Shown here: positions 37,901 to 50,937 of the stretch, one piece after another | Numbering within the stretch: the first letter of the stretch is position 1 | Layout: the number at the start of each line of letters is the position of its first letter | Assembly (NCBI GenBank): GCA_028583605.1 | Contig: CM053331.1 | Span: 498,501-562,500, forward strand | From: Dastarcus helophoroides | Taxonomy: Eukaryota; Arthropoda; Insecta; Coleoptera; Bothrideridae | DNA length: 64,000 bases | Reading direction: 5' to 3' | Notes under the pieces: generated by a model | Seen by the model: the letters and a program-made list of their open reading frames with translations, nothing else | Told to the model about the DNA's origin: nothing | Databases searched by the model: none | Program-made: the position numbers and the translations under genes

Positions 37901-38717
37901 AATAATGCGGTAGGATGTTAGACCAGGACCCTATACCTATCATAATCGGTCACGATTGATAACAGAAGCAAAACAAGGCGTACAAACTTGCGCATAATTT
38001 CACTGCGGCGTGTTTCGTAAGTATGATTTTATAAATTAAGTTGTAATGCGGTTGATTGAATTTCAGAGTTCGTCGGCGGTGGCGAAACCGGGCAACCTCT
38101 AAATAGACATTTTATTGAATGAAATATAGGAAGGAAGGAATAAACGAAAGAAATTATGGTCAACATTAAAAAGCAATCAAGGTTACGTATATAAAATGAC
38201 AATACATAAATTAATCAGTTTCGAGTCAATCAAATTCATTGGAGTCTACTTATGCATTTTATTGTAAGTAATTTTTTATTAGCCATCATTAAAGAATCGT
38301 TTTTTGAAATTGCAGTTTATGTTCATCTGTTTCTATAGTATTTATTTATCCGAACATTTGTCAACATACCAAAGGAGATTTAATAAGATCGAAACCGTTC
38401 TTTGACGTTCAAACTCTAAATCTGACAAACGTTCTATGCATCAAAATAGAGTCTTTTAGGCATCTCCTAAAGAGCATCCACTTGCCAAGCGTATGTGGCT
38501 CAACTGTTGGTAGTTCGGCTACCTATGATCCATCGTATGCGTTTAGAGGAGTGCATACTGCAGTCGATGTTACCATTCTATTTGAATATGAAAATCTTCA
38601 AGAACAATTAAACTTTTTTGAACTTTTTTTTTTAATTTTTAAAATAAGTCAGAATTAGTAGGATGCGGAAACAAAGATAGATGTCGAGGTATTTAGAAAA
38701 AAATTAGAAATTTCAAG
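37901..38717. other. trc upstream region
   Basis: AT-rich, presumably trc 5' UTR or promoter and intergenic DNA. GGATGCGGAAACAAAGATAG near 38661 matches the 3' part of the non-LTR retrotransposon (compare 33227-33246), a roughly 40-bp remnant. Confidence 0.35.
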
Positions 38718-39099
38718 GTTAAGTCTAGGGATGTCGATTCCTTTTTAAAATAATCGATTTTTACAATGATTCGAATCGTGAGCAAAAGTATCGAATCGTG
38801 AGCAAAAGTCTCGATCCCCGATAAAATTGGGTACTGAAAGATCGATTTCCGATTATTCGCCTCGTTGGTAAAATTTTTAGACATTTCTAATAAAAGAAAA
38901 ATTGAATAATAATAACGAATTGGCCTAGTCTAATTTTGAAAGTTTTTTCTCGGATTTTAAAAACTAATATTTATATTTTAATTATTTATTCCTAATTAGA
39001 AAAATCTGATACATATTTATTTTCTGCTTTGTTTTTTATTTATGTATTTTTGGGCATTAATTTATAAAAATATTTTTAGAAATATGAAGTTTAAACTGG

Positions 39100-42000
39100 A
39101 AATTACGATATTAAAGTGGAAATTTCTACTTTTATTTTCCAAATTTGGATTTTTTTGAAAAAATTTCATAGATAGTTGAAATTTCGGCTTTAATCTCAAA
39201 ATTTCAACTTTTTTTTTCCACGAAATTGCAAGATAAGTCGAAACTTATTATTCTATGGTTAAGTTAGGCAGATGACAGTTAAGCCCCACCAACGCTTAGA
39301 ATATAAGACTATATTCTAAGCACCAACTCTTTTACAATTTAATGTTGACACTTAGTTCAGTAAATTCAATTTTTTATTACCCAAAATTTCGACCTTTTTC
39401 TTGAAATTTCAAAGTTAAAGCAGAATTTTCGAGAAAAAAGTCAAAATTTCGAGTTCGAAATTGACATTTTCGTAAAAATGACATTGATTTAAAAAAATAT
39501 TTTTAGAGATTTCGACTTTTTTCTCGAAATTTCAATTTTTTCTCGAAATTTTAATTTTTTTTAGAAATTTCGACTTTTTTTTTCGAAATGTGGGTTTTAA
39601 TCTCGAAATTTCGGATTTAATCTCGAAATGTCGGCTTTAATCTTGAAATTTCGGCTTTAATCTCGAAATTTCGGATTTAATTTCGAAATTTCGGATTTAA
39701 TCTTGAATTTTCGGATTTAATCTCGAAATTTCGGATTTGAATTCGAAAATTCTGATTTAAACTCGAAATTTCGTCTTTACACTCAAAATGTCTACTTCTT
39801 TTTTTTTCGAAAATTCGGCTTTTTTCTTGAAATGTTTACTTTTTTCCTAAAATTCCGAGATTAATGTCGAAATTTCGACTTTAATCTTGGATTTTCGACT
39901 TTGATATCGAATTTTTTCTCGAAATTTCGAGAATAAGTCGCTCTCTAATAAGCACACTATGGTTAAATTAGGCAGATGACAGTTACATCTCACTACTCTT
40001 CTTCCCCAACAATCTTGACAGTTAGTAGTAGGGTGCGTTCAATAATGTCTATTTTTTATCAGCAAATTTTGGTCTTTTATTAGAAGTTTCGAGATTAAAG
40101 TGGAAATTTCGAGAAAAAAGTAATTTCGAGAAAAAGATCAAAATTTCGAGTTTTAAATTGAAATTCCGCGATTAAGATCGAAATTTCTAGGAAATGAGTC
40201 GATATTTGAGAAAAAAGTCGAAATTTGTAGAAAATAAATAAAATTTTGGGTTTAAAGTCGAAATTTCGAGAAAAATGTCGAAATTTCGATATTAAGGTCA
40301 AAATTTCGAAAAAAAAGTCGGTTATTTGAGAAAAAAGTCGTCAACTGAGAGAAAATAAAACGGAATTTTGAGACAAAAAATCGAACTTTTCAGATTAAGG
40401 TAGAAATTTCGAGAAAAAAGTCGAAATTTGTAGAAAATAATAATAATTTTGAGTTTAAAGTCGAAATTTCGAGAAAAATGTAGAAATTTTGATAATAAGG
40501 TCAAAATTTCGAGAAAAAAGTCTGTATTTGAGGAAAATAAAGAAAATTTCGAGTTTAAAGTCGAAATTTCGAGAAAAAAGTCTGTTTTTGAGGAAAATAA
40601 AGAAAATTTCGAGTTTAAAGTCGAAATTTCGAGAAAAATGTCAAAATATCGATATTAAAGGTAAAATTTCGAGAAAAAAGTCGGTATTTAAAAAAAAAAG
40701 TCGTAAATTGAGAGAAAAAAAACGAAATTTCGAGAAAAAAAGTCGAACTTTTTAGATTAAGGTAGAAATTTCGAGAAAAAAGTCGGAATTTGAAAAAAAA
40801 ATCGAAATTTCAAGAAAATGAGTCGAAATTTGAGAAAAAAGTCGAAATTTGTAGAAAATCATAATAATTTTGAGTTTAAAGTCGAAATTTCGAGAAAAAA
40901 ATCAGTATTTGAGAAAAAAAGTCGTAAATTGAAAGAAAAAAACGAAATTTCGAGAAAAAAAACGAAATTTCGAGAAAAAAAACGAAATTTCGAGAAAAAA
41001 AACGAAATTTTGAGAAAAAAGTCAAACTTTTCAGATTAATGTAGAAATTTCGAGAAAAAAGTCGAAATTTAAGAAAAACGTCAAAATTTCGAGAAAAAGT
41101 CGAAAATTTGAAATATTTCGGGAAAAAAGTCGAAATTTGAGAAAAAAGTCGAAGTTCGAAAAAAAAGCCCAAATTTTGACGTTAACGTCGAAATTTCAAG
41201 AAAAATGTCAAAATTTCGATATTAAGGTCAAAATTTCGAGAAAAAAGATGAAATTTGAGACAAAAAAGTCGAAAGTTTAAGAAAAAAAGTCGACATTTCG
41301 AGAAAAAGTCGAAATTTGGAAATATTTCGAGAAAAAAGTCGAAATTTGAGAAAAAAGTCGAGATTTCGAAAAAAGTCGAAATTTCGAGAAAAAATTCAAA
41401 ACTTCGAGAAAAAAATACAAAACTTCGAAAAAAGGTCGAAATTTTGACTTTAAAGTCAAAATTTCCAGAAAAGTGTCGAAATTTCGATATGAAGGTCAAA
41501 AATTCGAGAAAAAGTCGACATTTAAGAAAAAAGTCGAAATTTTGAGATTAAAGTCGAAATTTTGAGAAAAATATTGAAATGTCGATATTAAAGTCAAAAT
41601 TTCGAGAAAAAAGTCGGAATTTGAGAAAAAAATCGAAATTTCGACAAAATGAGTCGCAATTTGAGAAGAAAGTCAAAATTTGTAGAAAATCATAATAATT
41701 TTGAGTTTGAAGTCAAAATTTCGAGAAAAATGTCGAAATTTCGATATTAAGGCCAAAATTTCGAGAAAAAAGTCTGTATTTAAGAAAGAAGTCGTAAATT
41801 GAGAGAAAAAAAAAACAAATTTTGAGAAAAAAAGTCGAACTTTTCAGATTAAAGTAGAAATTTCGAGAAAAAAGTCGAAATTTGAGAAAAACGTCGAGAT
41901 TTCGAAAAAAATCGAAATTTCGAGAATAAAAGTCGAAATTTCAAGAAAAAAAGTCGAAATTTCGAGAAAAAAAATCTAAATTTCGAGAAAAAAGTCGAAT

Positions 42001-43120
42001 TTCGAAAAAAAGTCAAAATTTTGACTTTAACGTCGAAATTTCCAGAAATTTGTCAAAATTTCGATATTAAAGTCAAAATTTCGAGAAAAAAGATGAAATT
42101 TGAGAAAAAAAAAGAAATTTCGCGGAAAAGATCGCAATTTCGAGAAAAAAAGTCGGTATTTCGAGAAAAACTCATAATTTGGAAATACTTTGAGAAAAAA
42201 GTCGAGATTTCGAAAAAAGTCGAAATTTCAAGAAAAAAAACGAAATTTCGGAACAAAAAATAGTTGAAATTTTGAGTTTAAAGTCGAAATTTCGAGAAAA
42301 ATGTCGAAATTTCAATATTAAAGTCAAAATTTCGAAAATTTCGAGAAAAAAGTCGAAATTTAAGAAAAACTTCGAAATTTCGAGAATAAAAAGTTAAAAT
42401 TTTGAGTCCAAAGTCAAAATTTTGAGAAAAATATCGAAATGTCGATATTAAGGTCAAAATTTCGAGGAAAAAATCGAATTTTCAGAAAATAGTGGAAATT
42501 TGAGAGAAAAAACAAAATTTCGAGAAAAAGGTCGAAATTTTGAGAAAAAAATCGAAATTTGAGAAAAAAAGTCAAAATTTTGAGAAAAAAGTCGAAATTT
42601 CGAGAAAAAAGTCGAAATTTCAAGAAAAAAAGTCAACATTTCGAGCTAAAAATTGAAATTTGAGAAAAAAAGTCGAAATTTCTAAAGATAACATTTTTTT
42701 TAATCGGTTTCCTTCCTGCGCCTTTGTGACATTTCGAAAAAGTTCAAATTTTAAGAAAAAAGTCGAAATTTCCAGAAAAAAGTCGCCATGTTGAAGAAAA
42801 AGTGGAAATTTGAGAAAAAAAGTCAAAACTTGAAATAAAAGCGGAAGTTTGAGAAAAAGTCGAAAATTCAAAAAATAACATCTTGTTTTTAATCGATGTC
42901 CTTTCTACGCCTTTGTAACATTATTAATTATCATTAATAATTTAAATTTCGATTTAAAAATTGAAATTTCTACTTTTTTCCAGAATTTTTGACTTTAAAC
43001 TTTAAATTTCGAATTTTTTTTTCGAAATTTTGACATTAAAGTCGAAATTTTGACCTTAATCTCGAGATTTGGTTGAGGAAAAGTCAACATTTCGTGATAT
43101 TTTTTTTCAAATTGATGTCC
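39100..43120. repeat. GTCGAAATTTCGAGAAAAA satellite inside the hAT element
   Basis: Hundreds of degenerate 18-24-bp units around the palindrome TCGAAATTTCGA followed by an A-run. It is T-rich in the left third (39100-39950) and A-rich to the right, i.e. the orientation flips near 39.95-40.1 kb. All frames of 60-105 codons on both strands are translations of this repeat. Confidence 0.93.
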
Positions 43121-44156
43121 TTTCTAGGCTCTTGTAATTTTTACGCCCAAAAAAAGTAAATCAACTTTTTTAAAGTTTTGTAGTGTACATGTGTAACATG
43201 TTCAACCACTAAATAAAAGTTTTTAAGACCGATAACTGGTAATAAACTAACGTAGAGTAATTTTTGGGAATATATGTAAACTTTATGGGGTAAATAGGGG
43301 TATTTTCCCCAATAAAAGTCGATATTCAAGAATAGGACTCTATTATTCTTTTATAAGGTTTAAACGATTTATCGCGTCGGCTCTTCGGTTCCGGCGTATG
43401 GTCGGTACTGCTGCGCGATACATTCCTGCTGCGTTTCCTGAGCTCGCCCGTCCTGACGTAGCCAAGTTGCCACTTGGCAACTATACAGGGCGTTTAAGGG
43501 GATTCCGCTAACATATATGTTAATTTTAACTGTGTAAGTACGGAATTTTACCTTCAATTATATGGCAACACTGCACCACAGTTATCTTTCCTATTCAGTC
43601 AACGACATAATGAATAAAAAGAAACGTTAATGCTGCCATCTGTTGGCTTATTAACGCAACTATTACTAGTAGATGGAAGTGGATAATAACATAACGACAT
43701 AAATGCACTTACATAAAAAATAAAAAGTTTTGTTGTTAAATTTTAAGTGACCTGCATCTAAGGTAAATCGATCCGATTCTTAGAATTTTTGAATCGTTCA
43801 TTAGATCGATCTTTTATTTGTAGGTTTAAAATTTGAATAGCCCGCCAATTGTTCATATTTAAAGTTGGCAGTACAATGTCAACGTCAATTCGGGGTGACG
43901 CGAATGACTCGACCGCGTCCTGGCGGAAGGTTAATTGTCTTTAGAGATTAGAGGTGTATTGTTCGGGCTGGCTGAAGTTAGTCGCCAGTCCCGCGTTTTT
44001 GTATTTCCTTACATAAAAAAGTAATAAAGTTGTTGTAAACCCTTGGTGTTGCGTTCGCCACGACCTACCCCGTTTAAGCTCCCACATATTTGAGATCGAT
44101 CTAAAAAGTCGACCTTGAGACTTGAAAAAATCGATTTTTCGATTAATCAATCTCAG
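43121..44156. other. Unique right part of the hAT-like element
   Basis: GC-richer patches at 43375-43500 and 43870-44090. No transposase domain could be recognised. An AATAAAGTTGTTGT word near 44023, followed by GC-rich sequence, is LTR-like but lacks definable ends. Confidence 0.35.
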
Positions 44157-44177
44157 ATCGACATCCCTAGTTAAGTC

Positions 44178-46901
44178 TGAAATTTTTGATTAGATTTAGG
44201 AAAACAATCACAGGAATTAATGCGATCGTTGTCTATTCACAATCACAATAAGATAAATGAAAATGTTTACAATTTTTTTCGAACGAAAACAATCTAATTG
44301 TCCCTATGACATATTTAATTCGACGCATATTTTAACAAATAAACATCGAAATAAATCAATTTAGCAACGCAAGTCGGAAATGTGCGTGAAATACCAAGAA
44401 TATAGACGCAACAGCACGTGAAATAAGCGAAAACAATTTTGTTATTTTTTTCATGATGTCACCCGAGAAAATTCCTCTCTGATAATACGCACCGCGGAAG
44501 AACCTTCTGTTTGTCAATTTACAGATAAGACGGCAACAGCTGTGACTGTAATTAAGTGAAAATTAAAACAAGATAGACAACTGGCGAAGAAAAAGCCGAT
44601 GAAAATAACACTACTTAGCAAAGGAGATAGAGAGAATATCTAAGGTAGATAAAATTAAAGTAAAACGATATTCTCAAGGCAACAGATAATCAGGCGTCGT
44701 TTCCAACAGTATTCCTCGGGAGCGGAAAAGAAAACAAAACCCCGATTTCATTAACCTTAATTACGTCAGCGCACCAAACAAAAGAAACGTTTAAAATACC
44801 TGAAAGGTGACGATGAAACGACAATGACACACACACACTGTGATTTCACCGCCGAGAGTGCAACGACGCGATCAGCTGGCGTCACCAAAGCTACGACGCC
44901 GAGACCTGAAGAGATGTTTATTAACTGGACCAAAGCACCAAAGACAACTATGCGAGTTTATCGTGGGCAATCGATCGCAACTGGTCGTGTTTTTGCGAAT
45001 ATTTAGTCTCTGATTATATGAGAGTCGCCACAACTATTGCACGTCAACAATTGTCACGTTCAACGGCCGCAAATATTTAGCAAACCAGGCTAAGTTATTT
45101 CTGGTCCTGGGATACGATTTAGGACAACGAACACTTCGATTTGGTAGATGACCACGTCTCCTTGTTGCAGGCGCGTTTCCCTGCTGCAGGCCGCACTTTC
45201 TTGCAACAAGGGGACGATTTTATCCGCCACCGGTTATCCGTCGCTTTGTTATGGTTTTGGCCAAAGCCGCGGAGTTTTTCCGGTGAATCACCGAGCGATA
45301 AATAACGAGGTTGGATCTTTTTAATTTACCGTTAGAATTCCGTGAACGAATCGCATAATTTAATTGTTATAATATCCAACATATACGTACTACGATATGA
45401 CTTTTCAAGTGGAAAGTTATTTGGTCGCATCGCATTCAAATACGATGTTACGTAATTACTGACGAGTTATAATAAGAACAAAACATCGACCTTTACTTCA
45501 TTTTAACTTTCACACGAGTGATTTAATTCTTAAAACGCGACAAAACTAATTTTAGATACTAGTAATGTCAACTTTTTTTTTAAACATTTTCAGTGCTTTC
45601 GTAGTATTTCTTTCTTACCCTCCTCATATTTCGTCTTTAATAGCGAAAGTTCGATTTCTTGGTTTTTGAAAAAAATATTTTTATACTGATCTCACGATTT
45701 TTTCTTAAAATGTTAAATAAGTGGTGAAAACAATTTTTTTTCGACTTCCATGGTCCAATTTGGTTGGGGTGCATTTCCAAGCGCGTGTAAAATTATGGCT
45801 GATTACAAGGTCACCGTCAGTTAAGTGTTTAACTCGTGTAATAACAAACTGTTAAACATTTGCACGATAGATATCGTAAAAATAATTCGTTTGGAGGATA
45901 TAAACTCGACTTTCACATTTAATCTACTTAAAAGCGTAGGCGTTACGAAACTCTGAGATCTACTTTATCGCATTCATAAAAATAGTCGGCGTATCGTGAT
46001 TAAATATGATTTATAAAATTGCAACACAATTTTCGAAGCTCTAAAAGCAAACAAAGAGATAATATGGATGTTCTTGAACAAATTGAAAGACACTAACAAT
46101 TAAATATTTTTATGACACACTTTATTTTACTATTTCCAAATTTTCAGTCCATTAGTTGTCAGCTCGTAATTTTTGATTAAAAAATTTTCTTTCGAGACTC
46201 AAACTACTACTACTGAAAATTCTGCGAATGCAAGGAGGTATAAATAAACTTTTCTATTTACGAAGTTTTCAAAATAAAAAAATAATTGCGTCAGTGATAA
46301 TCACAAACACTTTCATTTATTCCAAAGGTTGGACCTTGATATTTCTGCACTCTCTAAACACTCTACTGCTAGGATGTATTTTCTAAGGTGCCGCAATTTA
46401 TGAATTATGATTCAGTTTACATAATAATTATTATGCAGTTACCCGACTCAATTACATCTGTACTGAGAGATAGATACTTTCGTTTCGCCATAGATTAATT
46501 GAAAATATTAATAAATGGACTCATGAAGTCTAGACATTTTATACAATAAATATAACTGTAGAGTAATAATAATAAAAACAAATATTCTAAATTTTTTCCT
46601 CAATGTTAACCTTGTAACATTCGATTTTTTTCGATTTTTGAAGTCAAAATTTTAACCATTTGAAATTACGAGATTCAATTCGTTGCAATAAAGACGAACT
46701 TTTGGGGACGCACTACCATATTTTGGGGAAATCTTGGTATTTTGGAGAAACCTTGAAATTTTGCGGAAAACTCGAAATTTTGAAGAAAAATTAATATTTA
46801 TTTGTGGTAGACGTTGATTTACTAAATATTTATGGAAGCTATTAAGAATCTATAAGTAAGATAAATAAAAATAAAAGTAAAATAAGATAAATTGATCTTA
46901 G
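44178..46901. other. Unique intergenic sequence
   Basis: Includes a repeat shared with Ilk intron 2 (44597-44643), a GC-balanced patch (44810-45310) and a short low-complexity tract near 46620-46800. A 60-codon plus-strand frame at 44824-45006 has no recognised content. No gene is supported. Confidence 0.35.
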
Positions 46902-47060
46902 GTTCTAGACGTCCGGCGAATGTTTACAAGTAATTAGGGCTATTATATCGCTCGAGATATCGAATATTCTAGTTTGCGTGGAATACAAATATAAGTCAAT
47001 AGTTACATTCCAAATTGGACAGTAGTGCACTACAGTTACACGAATGAGTTGTTCAGCTGT
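46902..47060 (-). mobile_element. LTR-like fragment, partner of 9563-9700
   Basis: GGTTCTAGACGT followed by GAATGTTTACAAGTAATTAG parallels the sequence at 9565; similarity then decays. Confidence 0.35.
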
Positions 47061-47679
47061 TAAAAAATGGACAATGTTTTTGTATGAACCAATAACCCAT
47101 AACAATATGTTAATTATTCTTCTTTTCAATAACATTTTTAATCCCATATTTGACTTTTGACAAATTGTCGAAGATGTCGAAGTAGTATCAAAGATTACCG
47201 AAAAATTTTAGTGTTTTAGACGCGAATTAAATAGAGATTTCAAAGTAAGCATTACGTCAAATTGGTTTGCATTCTAAAACAATGTTCGCTTTATGGTTTC
47301 ATAAAGTGGATGCTGTCCGTTCGCTTTTCCTATTATTTCTTTACCTTGAATCGGCACTACGACAATCTGCAGCGACCTCGTAGCGAGTACTCAGACCACG
47401 GGAGCGTTTAATTAATCCACGGATGTTGCGGAAGTGCCATGCTCTCTTTATGCCACTCCTCTTGTGTCGTGTCATCGTTATCATTACAGCACGTTACGCA
47501 TTGTTTGCGTCCGTTAAACAAAGAATTTTAGTATCCTCGGCCCGTAGATGGTAAAACAGATGTAACATTGTTAAGAGAGTGATATATTAGCAGCTTTTTC
47601 CTGGGCTTCCCTTCCTTGCTCTTCCTAGTTTTTTCTCTCGCTTGGTTCTCTCATTTATTTTGTCTTTCGGTTCGCTTCT
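47061..47679. other. Unique spacer before the tetranucleotide array
   Basis: GC-balanced around 47340-47520. No exon or RNA gene recognised. Confidence 0.35.
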
Positions 47680-48713
47680 ACTCTCTCTCCTCTCACTCAC
47701 TCGCTCGCTCCCTCGCTCTCACTCGCACTCACTCGCACTTACTCGCACTCACACGCACTCACTCACTCACTCTCACTCACTCACTCACTCGCTCGCTCGC
47801 TCGCTCGCTCGCTCGCTCGCTCCCTCACTCACTCACTCACTCACTCACTCACTCACTCACTCACTCACTCACTCACTCACTCACTCACTCACTCACTCAC
47901 TCACTCACTCACTCACTCACTCACTCACTCACTCACTCACTCACTCACTCACTCACTCACTCACTCACTCACTCACTCACTCACTCACTCACTCACTCAC
48001 TCACTCACTCACTCACTCACTCACTCACTCACTCACTCACTCACTCACTCACTCACTCACTCACTCACTCACTCACTCACTCACTCACTCACTCACTCAC
48101 TCACTCACTCACTCACTCACTCACTCACTCACTCACTCACTCACTCACTCACTCACTCACTCACTCACTCACTCACTCACTCACTCACTCACTCACTCAC
48201 TCACTCACTCACTCACTCACTCACTCACTCACTCACTCACTCACTCACTCACTCACTCACTCACTCACTCACTCACTCACTCACTCACTCACTCACTCAC
48301 TCACTCACTCACTCACTCACTCACTCACTCACTCACTCACTCACTCACTCACTCACTCACTCACTCACTCACTCACTCACTCACTCACTCACTCACTCAC
48401 TCACTCACTCACTCACTCACTCACTCACTCACTCACTCACTCACTCACTCACTCACTCACTCACTCACTCACTCACTCACTCACTCACTCACTCACTCAC
48501 TCACTCACTCACTCACTCACTCACTCACTCACTCACTCACTCACTCACTCACTCACTCACTCACTCACTCACTCACTCACTCACTCACTCACTCACACTC
48601 ACTCACTCACTCACTCACTCACTCACTCACTCACTCACTCACTCACTTAATTACTCACTCACTTACCTACTTACTTACTCACTCACTCAGTCCCTCACTT
48701 AAACACTCACTCA

Positions 48714-48716
<3 letters not shown>
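47680..48716. repeat. (CTCA)n tetranucleotide array
   Basis: Irregular CTCG/CTCA units to 47822, then about 190 nearly perfect CTCA units to about 48594, and a decayed edge with TTAC variants. Long T-H-S-L frames here are pure repeat translation. Confidence 0.98.
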
Positions 48717-48772
<56 letters not shown>

Positions 48773-48840
48773 TCTCTCTCTCTCCTCTCTTCCCTCTCTT
48801 TCCTCTCTTCTCTCTCTTTCCTCTCTTCTCTCTCTTTCCT

Positions 48841-48886
<46 letters not shown>

Positions 48887-49258
48887 ATCCCTCCTCTCCC
48901 TTTCCTCTCTCTCTCTCTTTTTCACTCCCCCCCCCCCCTCTCTCTCTTCTCTCTCTCTCTCCTCTCCCATCTCTCTCTCCTCTCCCTTCTCTCTCTCCCC
49001 CCTTCCCTCTTCTCTCTCCTCTCCCTTCTCTCTCTCCCCCATCTCTATCCCTCTCCCCCCTCCCTCTTTCTCTCCTCTTCCTTCTCTCTCTCCCCCCCTC
49101 CCTTTCTCTCTTTTCTCTCTCTCTCCTCTCCCTTCTCTCTTCCCCCGCCCTCTCTCAACCCCCCCTCCCTCTCTTCCCCCGCCCCCTCTCAACCCCCCCT
49201 CCCTCTCTCCCTCTCCCTCCCCTCTCCTCACCCCCCTTCTCTCTCTCCCTCCTCTCCA
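48717..49258. repeat. Polypyrimidine tract, (CT)n grading into C-rich
   Basis: About 540 bp almost entirely C and T on the plus strand, first (CT)n, then CTCTTTCC units, then C-rich blocks up to a run of about 11 C near 48928. Confidence 0.97.
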
Positions 49259-49261
49259 CAC

Positions 49262-50703
49262 ACATTTTTCAAAAAAAAGTTAGAATGTTTTGAAATTGTT
49301 GAAAATATTACATTTTCCAAAAAGTCGGATGTTGAAAAATGTCAAAATTTTTATAAAAAATTAAATTACCAAAAAAATATTAAAATCTTCAAAAAAACAA
49401 TTTTGAAGAAATTGTGATACAGTAAACATTCGAGAATTTAAAGCGATGTTGACATTTTTAGAAAAATTTTAAATAGAAAAATAAATTTTAAATAGAAAAA
49501 TGAATTTTAAAAAAAATTGAAAACCTTAAAAATAATCGAAATTTTAAAGAAATAGTCTAAAATTAATTGTTAAAATTTAAGAATGCCTAAATGTTTAGTC
49601 AAATATTCTAAAAAAAGGCGGAAATTTTCAAAACACCTAGAAAAAATCCCAATTTACCAGAACAGTTGATTTTATTAAAAAGTTGAAATTAAAAAAAAAA
49701 AATTCGGAACACTTTTAAAATAAGTCAAAAATTTTCCATTAAACATTTTCAAAAAACATTACACTTTAGAAAATATGTCGAAATTTTTTTACAAAAAAAT
49801 CAGAATTAACAATCTTGCCGGTGAAAAATCAAATTTTTCAAAAAAAAAACGAAAATTTTGAAACTCAGTGCAAGTTTTAAAAAAATTCGAAATGTGGGAA
49901 CATTTTCAAAAAAAAATGTAAAATTTTCCAAAAACAGTTAAGATTTTTAAAAAAAGCCTAAATTTTCGAAGGAAAGGCTAAAGAAAAATGGAAATCCAAA
50001 AAACAGCACAAATTTTCGAAAAAGTCGAAACTTAAAAAGGTATCAACAATACTTTGAAAAAATTCGAAATTTTAACAATAGATCAAAATTAAAAAACCCA
50101 AAATTTGATAAAAAGTCGAAATTTTGCAAAAAAATCAAAAATTGAAATATGGAATTAGAATTTTGAAATCAATTCAACCTTCTAAAAAAACATAATTCAT
50201 CAAAGAAAAAAAACCTAATTTATCAAAAAAGTTTCATTATCAGGTTTTTAATAAATGTTTTTTTTAAGCGGAAGTTATTAGAAAAGTCCCATTTTGAAAC
50301 AACTTTTGTTGAAATTTTGAAACGGTGAAGCATTTTTTAAAAAAGGCATTATTCTGATTAAAAAAAGCCGAAATTTTGGATTAAAGAAAGTCAAAATTTT
50401 GATTAAAAAAAAGTTAAAATTTTGATTTAAAAGAATCCAAGTTTTGATTTAGACTCACAATTTTGGAAACAATTCATTCAGAAAACTCGACATTTTCTAA
50501 AAAAAATAAACAAAAAGGATTGAAAAATTCCTAATTTCTAAAAAAAAAGTCGAAAAATTAGAAATTTTTAGAGTGAAAATTTTGAGAAAATGTGAAATTT
50601 TCAAAAAAGTCAAGCTATAAAAAAAGGCTAAATCATCTAACAAAAATTTAACCTTTGTAAAATGAAAAATTTCAAAACAGTAAACATTTTCGGAAAAGTC
50701 GAA
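49262..50703. repeat. Low-complexity A-rich tract
   Basis: Degenerate AAAATTTTGAAAAAA and GTCGAAATTTT words; no gene. Confidence 0.75.
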
Positions 50704-50715
50704 ACTTAAAAAGAT

Positions 50716-50925
50716 CCAAAGAAGGTTTCACCCCTTTACCACATCGGCAATTAAATAAATAAATACGCGATACGTATTTCGCCAGCAGAACTGGCATTTT
50801 CAAGCGCCAGTTCTGCTGGCGAAATACGTATCGCGTAATTATTTATTTAACTGCCGATGTGGTAAAGGGGTGAAACCTTCTTTGGACTTAATCACAAGCC
50901 ACAGTGTTTAGTTCAGTGCTTTAGT
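50716..50925 (+). mobile_element. Hairpin element family 2, full inverted pair
   Basis: Arms about 50716-50795 (CCAAAGAAGGTTTCACCCC...) and 50804-50885 (...GGGGTGAAACCTTCTTTGG) are near-perfect complements. A one-sided tail ACTTAATCACAAGCCACAG... of about 40 bp follows. A perfect 12-bp duplication ACTTAAAAAGAT flanks it at 50704-50715 and 50926-50937. Confidence 0.93.
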
Positions 50926-50937
50926 ACTTAAAAAGAT

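Larger units (their letters stand above)
38726..44169. mobile_element. 5.4-kb hAT-like transposon without transposase
   Basis: Left end TAGGGATGTCGAT (38726-38738) is the exact reverse complement of the right end ATCGACATCCCTA (44157-44169). The terminal repeat is 13 bp, and ATCGATTTTT words recur just inside both ends. A perfect 8-bp duplication GTTAAGTC flanks it (38718-38725 and 44170-44177). An 8-bp target site and TAGGG-type termini are hAT hallmarks. No transposase frame is present; about 4 kb of the inside is a short AT satellite. It is a non-autonomous element or one whose core was replaced by satellite expansion. Confidence 0.88.

Noticed and set aside
40095..42871. Frames of 60-105 codons in the hAT interior
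   Set aside because: Translations of the GTCGAAATTTCGAG satellite; no transposase motif.
43840..44100. LTR-like AATAAAGTTGTTGT followed by GC-rich sequence
   Set aside because: No TG/CA termini or duplication could be placed, and it lies within the right end of the hAT-like element.
47616..49417. Open frames of 344 and 591 codons rich in T-H-S-L, and a 184-codon Arg/Glu/Gly frame on the other strand
   Set aside because: They are translations of the (CTCA)n and polypyrimidine arrays. A repeat whose unit length is not a multiple of 3 stays open in several frames at once.
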